Shown one piece after another: positions 52,599 to 61,414 of a stretch of DNA of 64,000 nucleotides. Within the stretch, counting starts at the first letter, position 1, and each line of letters starts with the position of its first letter. Position numbers and translations under genes: made by a program. The notes below the pieces were generated by a model. That model was not told where the DNA came from. It did no database searches and saw nothing but the letters and a program-made list of their open reading frames with translations. Source of the stretch: an uncultured Eubacterium sp. (GTDB lineage Bacteria; Bacillota; Clostridia; Lachnospirales; Lachnospiraceae); assembly GCA_904420085.1 (NCBI GenBank), contig CAJFUA010000065.1, forward strand, positions 1-64,000, given 5' to 3'.

Positions 52599-53633
52599 AT
52601 GAAAGAAAAACGAATTTCATTTTTATTCATTATTTTTACAATAACTGTACTGCTCACAGCATGTGATGCAGCCTCAGACAATACTTCTAATGCTCCCAGA
52701 ACTTATACCCATTTTTGTTTTGATACGGTATTCCAGCTGACTTTCTACTCGTCATATCAGGAAGGAGAACAGAATATTGCTGACACCGCCTTTCAAATGT
52801 GTGATAAGTACGATCAATTGTTTAATAAATACAATAAAGAAAGCGAACTGTACCGGATAAATTCTCATCCCTTAACCGGTGCGAAGGTTTCCGAAGAAAC
52901 ATTTGAACTCATTTCGGACAGCAGATATTATGCCGGACTAACGGACGGTGCTTTTGATATTACCATTTCACCCGTTACCGACTTGTGGGATATAAACAAA
53001 AATCCCCATGTACCAAAGAAATCGAAAATCAATAAAGCATTAAAATATGTAAATTACCAGGATATCATTCTGAAAAATAACCGTGTGAAACTGTCATATC
53101 CAACCCAGTCCATAGATTTAGGCGGAATTGCCAAAGGATATGTGGCGGATCAACTGAAAGATTTTCTTGAAAGTAAACAGATATCTTCCGCCATCATCAA
53201 TCTGGGGGGCAATATTTTAACCATTGGTAACAATCAGGGAGAGGACTTTAAAATCGGTATCAAAAAGCCTTTCGCCCAGAAAGATGACGAATACTCCGCT
53301 ACTATTCATATACGGGACAAGTCCGTAGTCACATCCGGTATTTATGAGCGGTATTTTGAAGAAAACAATAAAATATATCATCACATACTGGATCCTGAAA
53401 CAGGTTATCCGGTAGAGAACAATTTATATTCCGTGACAATTATTTCTGACCGTTCCGAAGAAGGCGATGCGCTAAGCACCGCCACCTTCGTCATGGGGCT
53501 TGAAAAAGGACTTTCTTTTGTCAATCAGTCCGAGGGAATCGAAGCGGTCTTCATAACAAAAGATTACAAACTCCATTTGTCTGACGGTTTGACCATCAAT
53601 GATAAACAGGAAATCCACATTACCAATGAGTAA
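52599..53633 (+). CDS. apbE: FAD:protein FMN transferase ApbE, lipoprotein
   Basis: A lipoprotein of 344 residues that transfers FMN from FAD to a Thr in target flavoproteins such as RnfG and RnfD. The signal peptide ends in lipobox LLTAC with Cys22. The FAD-binding and catalytic segments DGAFDITISPVTDLW, SIDLGGIAKGYVADQL and the C-terminal DALSTATFVMG are present. It is the only plus-strand gene here and faces the GerA-type gene tail to tail (9 bp gap). The rnf operon that needs it begins about 1.5 kb away. Confidence 0.95.
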   Translation: MKEKRISFLFIIFTITVLLTACDAASDNTSNAPRTYTHFCFDTVFQLTFYSSYQEGEQNIADTAFQMCDKYDQLFNKYNKESELYRINSHPLTGAKVSEETFELISDSRYYAGLTDGAFDITISPVTDLWDINKNPHVPKKSKINKALKYVNYQDIILKNNRVKLSYPTQSIDLGGIAKGYVADQLKDFLESKQISSAIINLGGNILTIGNNQGEDFKIGIKKPFAQKDDEYSATIHIRDKSVVTSGIYERYFEENNKIYHHILDPETGYPVENNLYSVTIISDRSEEGDALSTATFVMGLEKGLSFVNQSEGIEAVFITKDYKLHLSDGLTINDKQEIHITNE

Positions 53634-53642
53634 ATTCGTCGG

Positions 53643-55052
53643 TTATTTATTTTTGATGGATACCCGGAAAAATCTCTGCATAAATTTCTTAAAGTCAAAA
53701 GGATACAGCGGATATATATAACTTGTCCTTGCAATGGTCCGATTGCATACAATGGCAGCAATGGCAACAAAAATTCCCACAATAAATCCGGTAAAATGAA
53801 ATAGCTCCGTCAGCACCAGCAATATTAAACGTAAAAATTTAATGGAATATGCCAGTTCGTAGTTCTCATGGGTAAAATTCGCAATGGCAACCACTGCCAT
53901 ATATAGCATGGTCTGCTCGTTAAACCAGCCTGTATTTACTGCAAATTCTCCTATAACAATGGCGGCAATCAAACTGAGCGGTGTATTCAGCGTACTTGGT
54001 GTATTAATTGCCGCCAGTTTTAAACCATCTATGGCAAGTTCCAAAATCAGAAGCTGCCAGAATATGGGAACATTCTGTGGTTCTATGATTCTGGTAAAAG
54101 ACAGCCAGTCCGGTATCATTCCCGGATTATTTGCATATAGCAAAAATAACGGTGTCAAAAGAAGAGAAAGAACCGTAATAGATGCTCTGGCCAGCCTTAA
54201 ATAAGTACCGGTAATGGGTGGAAAATAATAGTCATCCGCTTCTTCTATCACATCAAATATGGTGGTCGGAAGCAACATGGCAGCCGGTGAATTGTCTACC
54301 AGAATACAAATCTGCCCTTCCAAAATTTCAGCAGCCACCGTGTCCGGACGCTCCGTATAGCGAAACTTTGGAAAAGGATTGAACCAATGCCCCTTGTGAA
54401 TACATTCCGATAAACTTTCCTGATTCATCGGCAAAGCATCCACATCAATTTTTTGAATCTGCTCTTTAATATAGTTTAGAAGTTTCTTATCGGCTCTCCC
54501 ATTAATATAGCAGATGGCGATATCCGTTCTGGAACTTTTTCCTGCCCGGACAATTTCACACATATATTCCGGATTTCTGATTCTTCGACGGATTAATGCA
54601 GTATTCATCAATAACGTTTCCACGAAACCATCTCTGGAACCGCGAAGAACCTTATATTTTTCCGGTTCCTGAACATTTCTTGCCGGATAGTTCCTCACAT
54701 CAATCAGCATGGCTTTTTCATATCCGTCTATCATCAGACATACCACACCGGACAGAATAAATGTTAAAACATTATACTTATCCTCAAACAAGTCCACCTG
54801 TATATAAGGGATTTTATTCTCAGAAAAATCTTCTACTTTTTGAGGAAGTTCCTCTTCCGTCATATTACAGAAAAACTCCTCCACTTTCTGTATCATATCA
54901 TTATCGCAAAATCCATTGATAAAATACATCACACCGTCACGGTTTCCGATTTTAAAGTTTCTTTTTAAAATATCAAAACTTTCATGAATATGAAGAATTT
55001 CATCCAGTTTTTTTTCATTTTCTTTCAAATTTTTTGTTATAAAATTTTCCAT
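53643..55052 (-). CDS. GerA/SpoVAF-type spore germination protein
   Basis: A membrane protein of 469 residues from the GerA family. A soluble N-terminal half (RGSRDGFVETLLMNTALIRRRIRN) leads into the membrane part with four or five helices, including the family motif TPLSLIAAIVIGEFAV. It is a stand-alone gene without GerB or GerC partners, as for SpoVAF, which lacks them too. A sigma-G-like promoter lies directly upstream. The start codon follows the rnfB terminator hairpin by seven bases and uses its 3' arm GTGAGG as Shine-Dalgarno. Confidence 0.85.
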   Translation of the reverse strand: MENFITKNLKENEKKLDEILHIHESFDILKRNFKIGNRDGVMYFINGFCDNDMIQKVEEFFCNMTEEELPQKVEDFSENKIPYIQVDLFEDKYNVLTFILSGVVCLMIDGYEKAMLIDVRNYPARNVQEPEKYKVLRGSRDGFVETLLMNTALIRRRIRNPEYMCEIVRAGKSSRTDIAICYINGRADKKLLNYIKEQIQKIDVDALPMNQESLSECIHKGHWFNPFPKFRYTERPDTVAAEILEGQICILVDNSPAAMLLPTTIFDVIEEADDYYFPPITGTYLRLARASITVLSLLLTPLFLLYANNPGMIPDWLSFTRIIEPQNVPIFWQLLILELAIDGLKLAAINTPSTLNTPLSLIAAIVIGEFAVNTGWFNEQTMLYMAVVAIANFTHENYELAYSIKFLRLILLVLTELFHFTGFIVGIFVAIAAIVCNRTIARTSYIYPLYPFDFKKFMQRFFRVSIKNK

Positions 55053-55084
55053 AAAAATACCTCACACTACTTTATAGTGTGAGG
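55053..55084 (-). terminator. rnf operon terminator, overlapping the GerA-type start region
   Basis: CCTCACACT and AGTGTGAGG form a nine-base stem, followed by TATTTTT and the ATG of the GerA-type gene. It ends the rnfCDGEAB transcript 18 bases after the rnfB stop. Confidence 0.85.
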
Positions 55085-55104
55085 CAATCTTTCTAAAATA
55101 TTCA
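55075..55104 (-). promoter_or_regulatory. Sigma-G-like (forespore) promoter for the GerA/SpoVAF-type gene
   Basis: TGAATA (55104..55099) overlaps the rnfB stop codon; a 17-bp spacer leads to CACACTA (55081..55075). The sigma-G/F consensus is GMATA or TGAATA with CATAMTA at 17-18 bp. The -10 lies inside the 5' arm of the rnf terminator, so transcripts from here should lack that arm. Confidence 0.65.
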
Positions 55105-55920
55105 TTTGATTTCTTCAATTACTTTCTTCGGACATTTCAAAACGCAGGTTCCACAGTTCTGACATTTATCCTGCATAATGGTTGCCAGATTAAATCCAAA
55201 ATCAATGGCATCATGAGGACAGTTCTTTGCGCACAATCCGCATCCGATACAACCGGCGCTGCATGCCTGCATCACATCTTTTCCTTTATCTTTGGAACTG
55301 CATTTCACCATATATTGGGTATCATACGGAATAATGGAAATCAACCCTTTCGGACACGCTTCCACACATTTTCCACATGCTTTACACTTGTCTCTGTCTA
55401 CCACTGCTTTTCCATTTTCAATATGAATGGCATCAAACTCACAGGCTGAGACACAGGACCCCAGTCCTAAACAGCCATAACTGCAGGCTTTCGCTCCACC
55501 GCCCGGAATATTTGCCGCATCCTCACAGGACATATTGCCGTGATAAACATATTTATTCTTTGCCTTGTCACAGTCACCGGAACATGCCACATAAGCAACT
55601 TTTTTTACGATTTTTGCCTCTATGCCCACAATCTTTGCAATCTGTTCTGCCACCTCAGCACCACCTACCGGGCATGATCCCGGGTCACTTTCTCCTTTTG
55701 CAATGGCAGCAGCCAGTCCGTCACACCCCGGAAATCCGCAGCCTCCACAGTTATTTCCCGGAAGTACTTCCCGAATAGCGGCTTCCTTTTCATCAACGTC
55801 TACTGCCAGAAACTTTCCGGCAATTCCTAAAGCTATTCCTATAATTAATCCGACGCCACCGACAATTAATACCGCCCACAAAACGGCTTCCATAGTGGCG
55901 CTCATTGCTATCATTCCCAT
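55102..55920 (-). CDS. rnfB: Rnf complex subunit RnfB (ferredoxin-type)
   Basis: The electron-input subunit of the Rnf complex, 272 residues. One N-terminal membrane helix (AVLWAVLIVGGVGLIIGIALG) precedes a Cys-rich cluster domain with CGGCGFPGC (Cys58, Cys61, Cys66) and Cys83, then several 4Fe-4S motifs (CGKCVEACP, CGLCAKNCP, CGTCVLKCP). It receives electrons from reduced ferredoxin. It is the last gene of rnfCDGEAB. Confidence 0.96.
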   Translation of the reverse strand: MGMIAMSATMEAVLWAVLIVGGVGLIIGIALGIAGKFLAVDVDEKEAAIREVLPGNNCGGCGFPGCDGLAAAIAKGESDPGSCPVGGAEVAEQIAKIVGIEAKIVKKVAYVACSGDCDKAKNKYVYHGNMSCEDAANIPGGGAKACSYGCLGLGSCVSACEFDAIHIENGKAVVDRDKCKACGKCVEACPKGLISIIPYDTQYMVKCSSKDKGKDVMQACSAGCIGCGLCAKNCPHDAIDFGFNLATIMQDKCQNCGTCVLKCPKKVIEEIK

Positions 55921-55931
55921 GTCTTACCTCC

Positions 55932-56507
55932 TTAAATAATGCCGGTAAAACCGGTAAATGCGATTGCCATTAATCCTGATGCCAAAAGTACCATAGGTGT
56001 TCCCTGAAACGCCTTTGGAATATTATTGTTTGCCGACTTTTCGCGAATTCCTGCCAAAATCACTATGGCAATCAGAAATCCTACAGAGATTCCAAGAGAA
56101 TTTGCCATGCTTTCGCCAAAACCGTATCCACTGTCAATATTGGATATGGCAACACCAAGTACTGCACAGTTTGTAGTAATTAATGGCAGATATACACCTA
56201 AAGCTTCATAAAGAGGTTTAATAAACTTCTTTAATACCATTTCAACCAACTGTACCAACGCTGCAATCACCAGAATAAACACAATGGTCTGTAAATACTC
56301 CAAATGAAAAGGGACCAACAGTGCATAATATAATCCATAAGTTACTGCTGAAGCAATCATAATGACAAAGATAACTGCCGTACCCATTCCCGCTGCCGTA
56401 TCTGTTTTTTTCGATACACCAATAAAAGGACATAAGCCTAAAAACTGACTAAGAACTACATTATTTACCAGTGCAGACGCAACTGCAATTAACATACAAT
56501 TAACCAT
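55932..56507 (-). CDS. rnfA: Rnf complex membrane subunit RnfA
   Basis: A six-helix integral membrane subunit of 191 residues forming the ion channel core with RnfE. Typical segments are NNVVLSQFLGLCPFIGVSKK and the LPLITTNCAVLGVA motif, whose cysteines hold the intramembrane Fe-S cluster with RnfE. It lies between rnfE and rnfB. Confidence 0.96.
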   Translation of the reverse strand: MVNCMLIAVASALVNNVVLSQFLGLCPFIGVSKKTDTAAGMGTAVIFVIMIASAVTYGLYYALLVPFHLEYLQTIVFILVIAALVQLVEMVLKKFIKPLYEALGVYLPLITTNCAVLGVAISNIDSGYGFGESMANSLGISVGFLIAIVILAGIREKSANNNIPKAFQGTPMVLLASGLMAIAFTGFTGII

Positions 56508-57194
56508 TTACTTATCCTCCTTTTCCGGTTTATCACATTGATCAAACTGCGCGCAGCCTGCACACCCTGCGCATTCTTCTTCACAATGAAGTTTTCTCGG
56601 TTTTTTGCCTTTGCTGATACGAATCTGATTTTGAATGGCAATCAGAAATGCCAGTACAAAGAACGCACCCGGCGCCATAACGAAAATTCCGATTCCGTCC
56701 CAGTGGGGAATGTCTATTCCCAGAATGGTTCCTGCTCCTAAAATTTCCCGGAATCCACCAAGTAACGATAAGGCAATCGTAAATCCCAGCCCCATTCCCA
56801 CACCATCAAAAACAGATAGTATCACAGGATTTTTAGAAGCATAACTTTCCGCCCTGCCTAAAATAATGCAGTTTACCACGATCAGTGGAATGTAAATACC
56901 TAGGGCGCTGTTTAGTGATGGAAGATATGCCTCCAGCAGAAACTGTAAAATTGTAACAAAGCTTGCCACAACAACGATAAATGCCGGTACACGGACACCG
57001 TTTGGTATGATTTTTCTCAATAAGGATATGACCAGATTGGACATTACCAAAACCGCCATGGTACTCAGTCCCATTCCTGCGCCGTTTGTCAGGGAAGATG
57101 TGACTGCCAAAGTCGGACACATTCCCAAAACCAGCACAAAAGTAGGGTTCTCTTTGATAATACCGTTATATAATCGTTCCAATATTTTTCCCAT
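56508..57194 (-). CDS. rnfE: Rnf complex membrane subunit RnfE
   Basis: Paralogue of RnfA, 228 residues, with about six membrane helices and the motifs NPTFVLVLGMCPTLAVT and IPLIVVNCIILGRAE. The C-terminal tail holds an extra Cys cluster (CEEECAGCAGCAQFDQC) not needed in the family core, which may bind an additional cluster or metal. It overlaps neither neighbour and starts directly after the rnfG stop. Confidence 0.95.
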   Translation of the reverse strand: MGKILERLYNGIIKENPTFVLVLGMCPTLAVTSSLTNGAGMGLSTMAVLVMSNLVISLLRKIIPNGVRVPAFIVVVASFVTILQFLLEAYLPSLNSALGIYIPLIVVNCIILGRAESYASKNPVILSVFDGVGMGLGFTIALSLLGGFREILGAGTILGIDIPHWDGIGIFVMAPGAFFVLAFLIAIQNQIRISKGKKPRKLHCEEECAGCAGCAQFDQCDKPEKEDK

Positions 57195-57835
57195 TATCTG
57201 CCACCTCCTGTTATATACTCTACACAGTAAATCGCCGCATTAACGCCGTGGGTTACTGCATTGGTGGTAATGGTGGCACTGCTGACGGCATTGATTTCAT
57301 TGTCTGCAGATGCACCGTTTTTCTCATACACAAAGAAATCCACTTTTTTGTTCTGAAACTGGGATTTGAAACTGTCTTCATCAACCTTCATTCCAAGCCC
57401 CGGTGTCTCGCTTAAGGACAGAAAGGAAATTCCAAGAACCGTTCCGTCCGTCTTTATTCCTACGGTCATCTGAAGAGAACCATCATAAGCTTCATTGTCC
57501 GTAACTGTTACAATATAACCTAAATCTTTTCCGTCTTTATCCTTTGCCAAAACCACTTCGTCTACTGTCGCATTGAAAGATTTTATCGGTGAAATATTAT
57601 TTGCGCTTTCATCCTCCTTTATTTTATTTTGAATAAATTCCGTACACGCACTGTCCGGTTTTACATTTTCAAATTCTTTCATCCCTGGCATAACAGACTG
57701 GTAGGCAGATAGTTTTGTCTTTTCTTCCTGCTCTGCTCTCGCCTTGGATGTTACGTTATACACAAATCCCAGTCCCAGACCGGCCACCAAGGTAATGACA
57801 AATAATATTACGGTATTTTTTATGATTGTCTTCAT
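57194..57835 (-). CDS. rnfG: Rnf complex FMN-binding subunit RnfG
   Basis: A single-pass membrane protein of 213 residues with an outside FMN_bind domain. Covalent FMN is expected on the second Thr-type position of AVSSATITT. The usual consensus is S/T-G-A-T; here Gly is replaced by Ser. ApbE from the nearby gene would do the attachment. The N-terminal helix is IIKNTVILFVITLVAGLGLGF. Confidence 0.94.
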   Translation of the reverse strand: MKTIIKNTVILFVITLVAGLGLGFVYNVTSKARAEQEEKTKLSAYQSVMPGMKEFENVKPDSACTEFIQNKIKEDESANNISPIKSFNATVDEVVLAKDKDGKDLGYIVTVTDNEAYDGSLQMTVGIKTDGTVLGISFLSLSETPGLGMKVDEDSFKSQFQNKKVDFFVYEKNGASADNEINAVSSATITTNAVTHGVNAAIYCVEYITGGGR

Positions 57836-57836
57836 A

Positions 57837-58820
57837 TTATCTGCCTCCTTTCGCTTTTACCACACCAAAAGCTTTTGGAATGGACCATTTTTCAATTAAA
57901 GGAACCAGCAGATTACAGAATATGATGGCATAGGAAACACCCTCTGCGGTATTTCCAAAAGTTCTGAATATGGCAGTCAGAATACCCAGACAGATTCCAA
58001 AAATATATCGCCCGCTTTTTGTGATCGGAGATGTGGAATAGTCTGTCGCCATAAAGAAAGCGCCAAAAATCAATCCGCCGCCACACAGATGCATTGCAAG
58101 AAAATTCATGTCCGTACTGCCGTGAAACAGCATAATGCAGACCGCAAACACGGCAATGTATGTAAGGGGGATTCTCAAATCAATAATCTTTCTGACCGTA
58201 AGATATAACGCTCCCAGCAACAGTGCAATAATACTGGTCTCACCGATGGTTCCTGAATGATTTCCAAGAAACATATCCAAAAGTGACGAAGAACTTTCTC
58301 CTACATTTTTCAATGCTGTCAGTGGTGTGGCACTGGTAGCCGCATCCACGCCGGCCACATCTGTCGGATAAAAGGCAGTCATATTTCCTGCAAAACTAAG
58401 CGTCAGAAAACATCTGGCACCAAGCGCCGGGTTCATAAAGTTCTGTCCCAATCCTCCAAACAACTGCTTTACAATAATAATGGCAAAAGCCCCGCCCAGA
58501 GCCGCCTTCCAGTATGGAAATGTGCAGGGAAGATTTAATGCTAAAATCATACCTGTCACAACCGCACTGAGATCAAAAATACTGACAGGACTGTCCGTAA
58601 TCTTGTTATAAATATACTCTGATGCCACACAGGTGATCACCGTAACAAGGATTAACAAAGCTGAATGAATCCCATATTTAACTCCAAATAAATTGCTGTA
58701 ATTATATATTCCAAAAATCGTCGCCGGCAGTAATGCAATAATCACATCTCTCATAATGGATTGTGTTGTCATTTTTGCTTTTACATGTGGGCTGGATGAT
58801 ACATGATACATTTTACTCAC
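57837..58820 (-). CDS. rnfD: Rnf complex membrane subunit RnfD
   Basis: A multi-pass membrane subunit of 327 residues that carries covalent FMN. The acceptor motif is seen as TSATPLTALK, again with Ser in place of the usual Gly of SGATPL. Other family marks are GGLGQNFMNPALGARCFL and the C-terminal AEGVSYAIIFCNLLVPLIE. It lies between rnfC and rnfG with 1-2 bp gaps. Confidence 0.95.
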   Translation of the reverse strand: MSKMYHVSSSPHVKAKMTTQSIMRDVIIALLPATIFGIYNYSNLFGVKYGIHSALLILVTVITCVASEYIYNKITDSPVSIFDLSAVVTGMILALNLPCTFPYWKAALGGAFAIIIVKQLFGGLGQNFMNPALGARCFLTLSFAGNMTAFYPTDVAGVDAATSATPLTALKNVGESSSSLLDMFLGNHSGTIGETSIIALLLGALYLTVRKIIDLRIPLTYIAVFAVCIMLFHGSTDMNFLAMHLCGGGLIFGAFFMATDYSTSPITKSGRYIFGICLGILTAIFRTFGNTAEGVSYAIIFCNLLVPLIEKWSIPKAFGVVKAKGGR

Positions 58821-58822
58821 AC

Positions 58823-60136
58823 TTACCCTTTCCTGCGTGCTGCCTGCACTTTTTTCTTCATTGTCCGAACTGACTGCGTAATGTTTCTGTTGGCAGGACA
58901 GTTGTAGTTACAGGTTCCACACTCGATACATTCCATTCCATGCATTTTGATAAAACCTTCCATATCATTTGCGGCAGCAGCCTGTGCCAGTTTTGCACAA
59001 ATCAGTCCTTCCGGACATACCTGCGCACATTTGCCGCAGTTTAGGCAGTTTGTCATAACCGAATGGGATATTTCATCATATTTCAATGCAAGCAACGCTG
59101 ATGAGCCTTTGATAACCGGAACATCTAATGTAAACATCGCCTGCCCCATCATCGGACCTCCGGATAAAATTTTCTCCGTATTTTCATCCATGCCGCCTGC
59201 TTCTTCCACCAGTCTCTGATGGCTCGTGCCAAACGGAACTTCCAGATTACATGGATTACTGATTCCATCGCCGGAAACAGTAACAATACGCTCTGTCAGC
59301 GGTTTATGAAACTTTACGGCTCTGTAAACATTGTAAACGGTATCCACATTGTCCACGATACAGCCTGCATCTGCCGGAAGCATGGAAGAATTAATCTTTC
59401 TTTTCGTTACTGCATAGATAATATGCCGTTCCGATCCCTGTGGATATTTGGTCTTTAAAGATGCTATTTCAATTCTGTCTTCATTCTGTGTAAGTTTCGT
59501 CAGATTTTCAATCGCATCCGGTTTATTATTTTCAACCGCGATAACCCCTTTTGCATGATCAAATAACCGTAAAATAATTTTCAATCCCTCAATGACTTCT
59601 TTCGGCTGTTCTACCAGTCGTCTGTAGTCAGAAGTAATATAAGGCTCGCATTCTGCTCCGTTTACAATGACATAATCAATATCATCTTCATTTTTCGGCG
59701 TCAGTTTTACATGGGTTGGGAAACATGCGCCGCCAAGTCCTACCACGCCACAGTCTTTTACGGTTTCCCGGATAAATTCCTTTGTCCAAGGTTCACCGTC
59801 TGCTTCATACTGCATTTCTTCATATTTTTCATCATTTTCAATAATTATGGAAAGTACCTTATTTCCAGTCGGAACCAGTCGTTTCTCAATTTTTTTGACG
59901 GTTCCCGAAATCGAGGAATGAACGTTGGCTGATACAAATCCCTCTGCCTCTGCAATCCGCTGTCCTTTTAAAACTCTGTCACCGATATCAACCACCGGAA
60001 CAGCCGGAGCGCCAATATGCTGCGCCACCGGAATGACAACTTCTTTGCCGGGATTTATTTTTCTAACAGCAACGTCTTTTGACAGTTCTTTTCCATCGTA
60101 TGGATGAACGCCTCCCTTAAATGTTAGAATCGACAT
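58823..60136 (-). CDS. rnfC: Rnf complex NADH-side subunit RnfC
   Basis: The peripheral subunit of 437 residues that hands electrons to NAD and carries FMN. The N-terminus FKGGVHPYDGKELSK and the glycine-rich VGLGGACFPTHVKL are typical. Two 4Fe-4S motifs follow (CLNCGKCAQVCP and CIECGTCNYNCP). It is the first gene of the operon, has an AGAGGT ribosome site and its own promoter. The Rnf complex couples ferredoxin oxidation to ion export. Confidence 0.97.
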   Translation of the reverse strand: MSILTFKGGVHPYDGKELSKDVAVRKINPGKEVVIPVAQHIGAPAVPVVDIGDRVLKGQRIAEAEGFVSANVHSSISGTVKKIEKRLVPTGNKVLSIIIENDEKYEEMQYEADGEPWTKEFIRETVKDCGVVGLGGACFPTHVKLTPKNEDDIDYVIVNGAECEPYITSDYRRLVEQPKEVIEGLKIILRLFDHAKGVIAVENNKPDAIENLTKLTQNEDRIEIASLKTKYPQGSERHIIYAVTKRKINSSMLPADAGCIVDNVDTVYNVYRAVKFHKPLTERIVTVSGDGISNPCNLEVPFGTSHQRLVEEAGGMDENTEKILSGGPMMGQAMFTLDVPVIKGSSALLALKYDEISHSVMTNCLNCGKCAQVCPEGLICAKLAQAAAANDMEGFIKMHGMECIECGTCNYNCPANRNITQSVRTMKKKVQAARRKG

Positions 60137-60172
60137 TTTTTTACCTCTCTTTTTATTTAATACACTGCTACT

Positions 60173-60201
60173 ATCATAATACTTTTCGACAATTTCTTCA
60201 A
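60173..60201 (-). promoter_or_regulatory. rnf operon promoter
   Basis: Minus-strand TTGAAG (60201..60196), 17-bp spacer, TATGAT (60178..60173), about 30 nt before the rnfC start. Confidence 0.7.
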
Positions 60202-60256
60202 TGAAAAAGCATATTCTTTTCTTTTCCCGGATGAACTTTTCCTGATTTTATGCTAA

Positions 60257-60262
60257 TATAAT
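60257..60262 (+). promoter_or_regulatory. Perfect -10 box three bases before the YprB-like start codon
   Basis: TATAAT ends at 60262 and the ATG begins at 60266, with no clear -35 and no Shine-Dalgarno. If used, transcription starts at or next to the ATG, giving a leaderless message. Confidence 0.4.
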
Positions 60263-60265
60263 CCT

Positions 60266-61378
60266 ATGTTAGTAATAAGAAATAAAGCAGATGTAAAAAT
60301 TCAATATCCGATAGAAAAAATAGGAGAGAAAGAAAAACTCTTTTTCTTTGACATTGAAACCACCGGATTTTCCAGAAAATACTGTAATATCTATTTAATC
60401 GGGTGCATGTATTATGCCGGAGATGCGTTGATCTACACTCAGTGGCTGGCCGAAAATTTCAATGACGAAGCCAACGTGCTTATGGCTTTTTACAAGTTTA
60501 TTAAAAACTATGACACAATTATTCATTTTAATGGAAACAGTTTTGATATTCCCTTTGTAAAAGAGCGTGGAAAAAAATATATGCTGGATTTTGATTTTGA
60601 TAACTACAGGCAGGTGGATATCTATCAGTCCGTCAATACATTGAATCACATTTTAAAAATGGAAAATCAGAAACAGAAATCTTTTGAGCAGCTTTTGGGA
60701 ATCCGGCGGACCGACCCTTTTTCCGGCGGTGATTTAATTGAAGTTTTTAAGCATTATGTGGAATCCAAAGATGAGAGGCTGTTACTTCCTCTTTTGTTAC
60801 ATAATAAAGAGGATGTGTTTCATATGGGAAATCTGTTGTCCCTGCTCTCGTTTCAGGATTTATTTTCACATCAATATAAAATTGACCATTATGCCGTCAA
60901 TGAGTTCACGGATTATAAAGGAGACCCAAAAAAAGAACTGATCATTCAATTTCAGCTTTTTACTGATCTTCCGATAGATATTTCTTATCATGGACAGGAA
61001 ATTTCACTGATGGTTCAAAAGAAGAAAGGTCGGTTGACCGTTCAAATTCGTCAGGGAACTTATAAATATTTTTACAGTAATTATAAAGATTACTATTATC
61101 TGACAACGGAAGATGTGGCGGTTCATAAAAGTGTTGCCAGATATGTGGATAAACAGTATCGGAAACAGGCTACAGCTTCTACCTGTTATGAAAAACATAC
61201 CGGTGACTTTTTACCTGTCACTTCCTGTGATGATTTTCAATACTTATTTCGAGAAGAATATAAAAGTAAAGAACGTTTTATAAAGGCAGATGCAGTTTCC
61301 GATGAAACGATCTCTACATATTTGGACTGTATGATTGATTTTATAAAAGAAAAGCCAAAGAAAGAGACTCACATTTAA
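60266..61378 (+). CDS. YprB-like 3'-5' exonuclease (ribonuclease H-like fold)
   Basis: A DEDD-family exonuclease-like protein of 370 residues. The first catalytic carboxylates lie in FFFDIETTGF, the second in HFNGNSFDIPFV, and the third in HNKEDVFHMGNL, matching the YprB/DnaQ-type fold in order. The C-terminal half (from about 210) has no recognised domain. It is divergent from rnfC and has no ribosome site. The nucleic acid substrate is unknown. Confidence 0.87.
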   Translation: MLVIRNKADVKIQYPIEKIGEKEKLFFFDIETTGFSRKYCNIYLIGCMYYAGDALIYTQWLAENFNDEANVLMAFYKFIKNYDTIIHFNGNSFDIPFVKERGKKYMLDFDFDNYRQVDIYQSVNTLNHILKMENQKQKSFEQLLGIRRTDPFSGGDLIEVFKHYVESKDERLLLPLLLHNKEDVFHMGNLLSLLSFQDLFSHQYKIDHYAVNEFTDYKGDPKKELIIQFQLFTDLPIDISYHGQEISLMVQKKKGRLTVQIRQGTYKYFYSNYKDYYYLTTEDVAVHKSVARYVDKQYRKQATASTCYEKHTGDFLPVTSCDDFQYLFREEYKSKERFIKADAVSDETISTYLDCMIDFIKEKPKKETHI

Positions 61379-61394
61379 GTGAGCCTCTTTTTTT
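61362..61394. terminator. Bidirectional terminator between the YprB-like gene and SASP
   Basis: AGAGACTCAC and GTGAGCCTCT pair with one mismatch around ATTTAA, with A-rich and T-rich flanks. It serves the plus-strand nuclease gene and the minus-strand SASP gene. Confidence 0.82.
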
Positions 61395-61414
61395 ACTCCG
61401 AAAAACGGGTAAGC

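Noticed and set aside
55102-60136. Na+-translocating NQR complex.
   Set aside because: RnfB with its ferredoxin clusters and RnfC-type clusters are present, and NqrF and NqrA are not, so this is Rnf.
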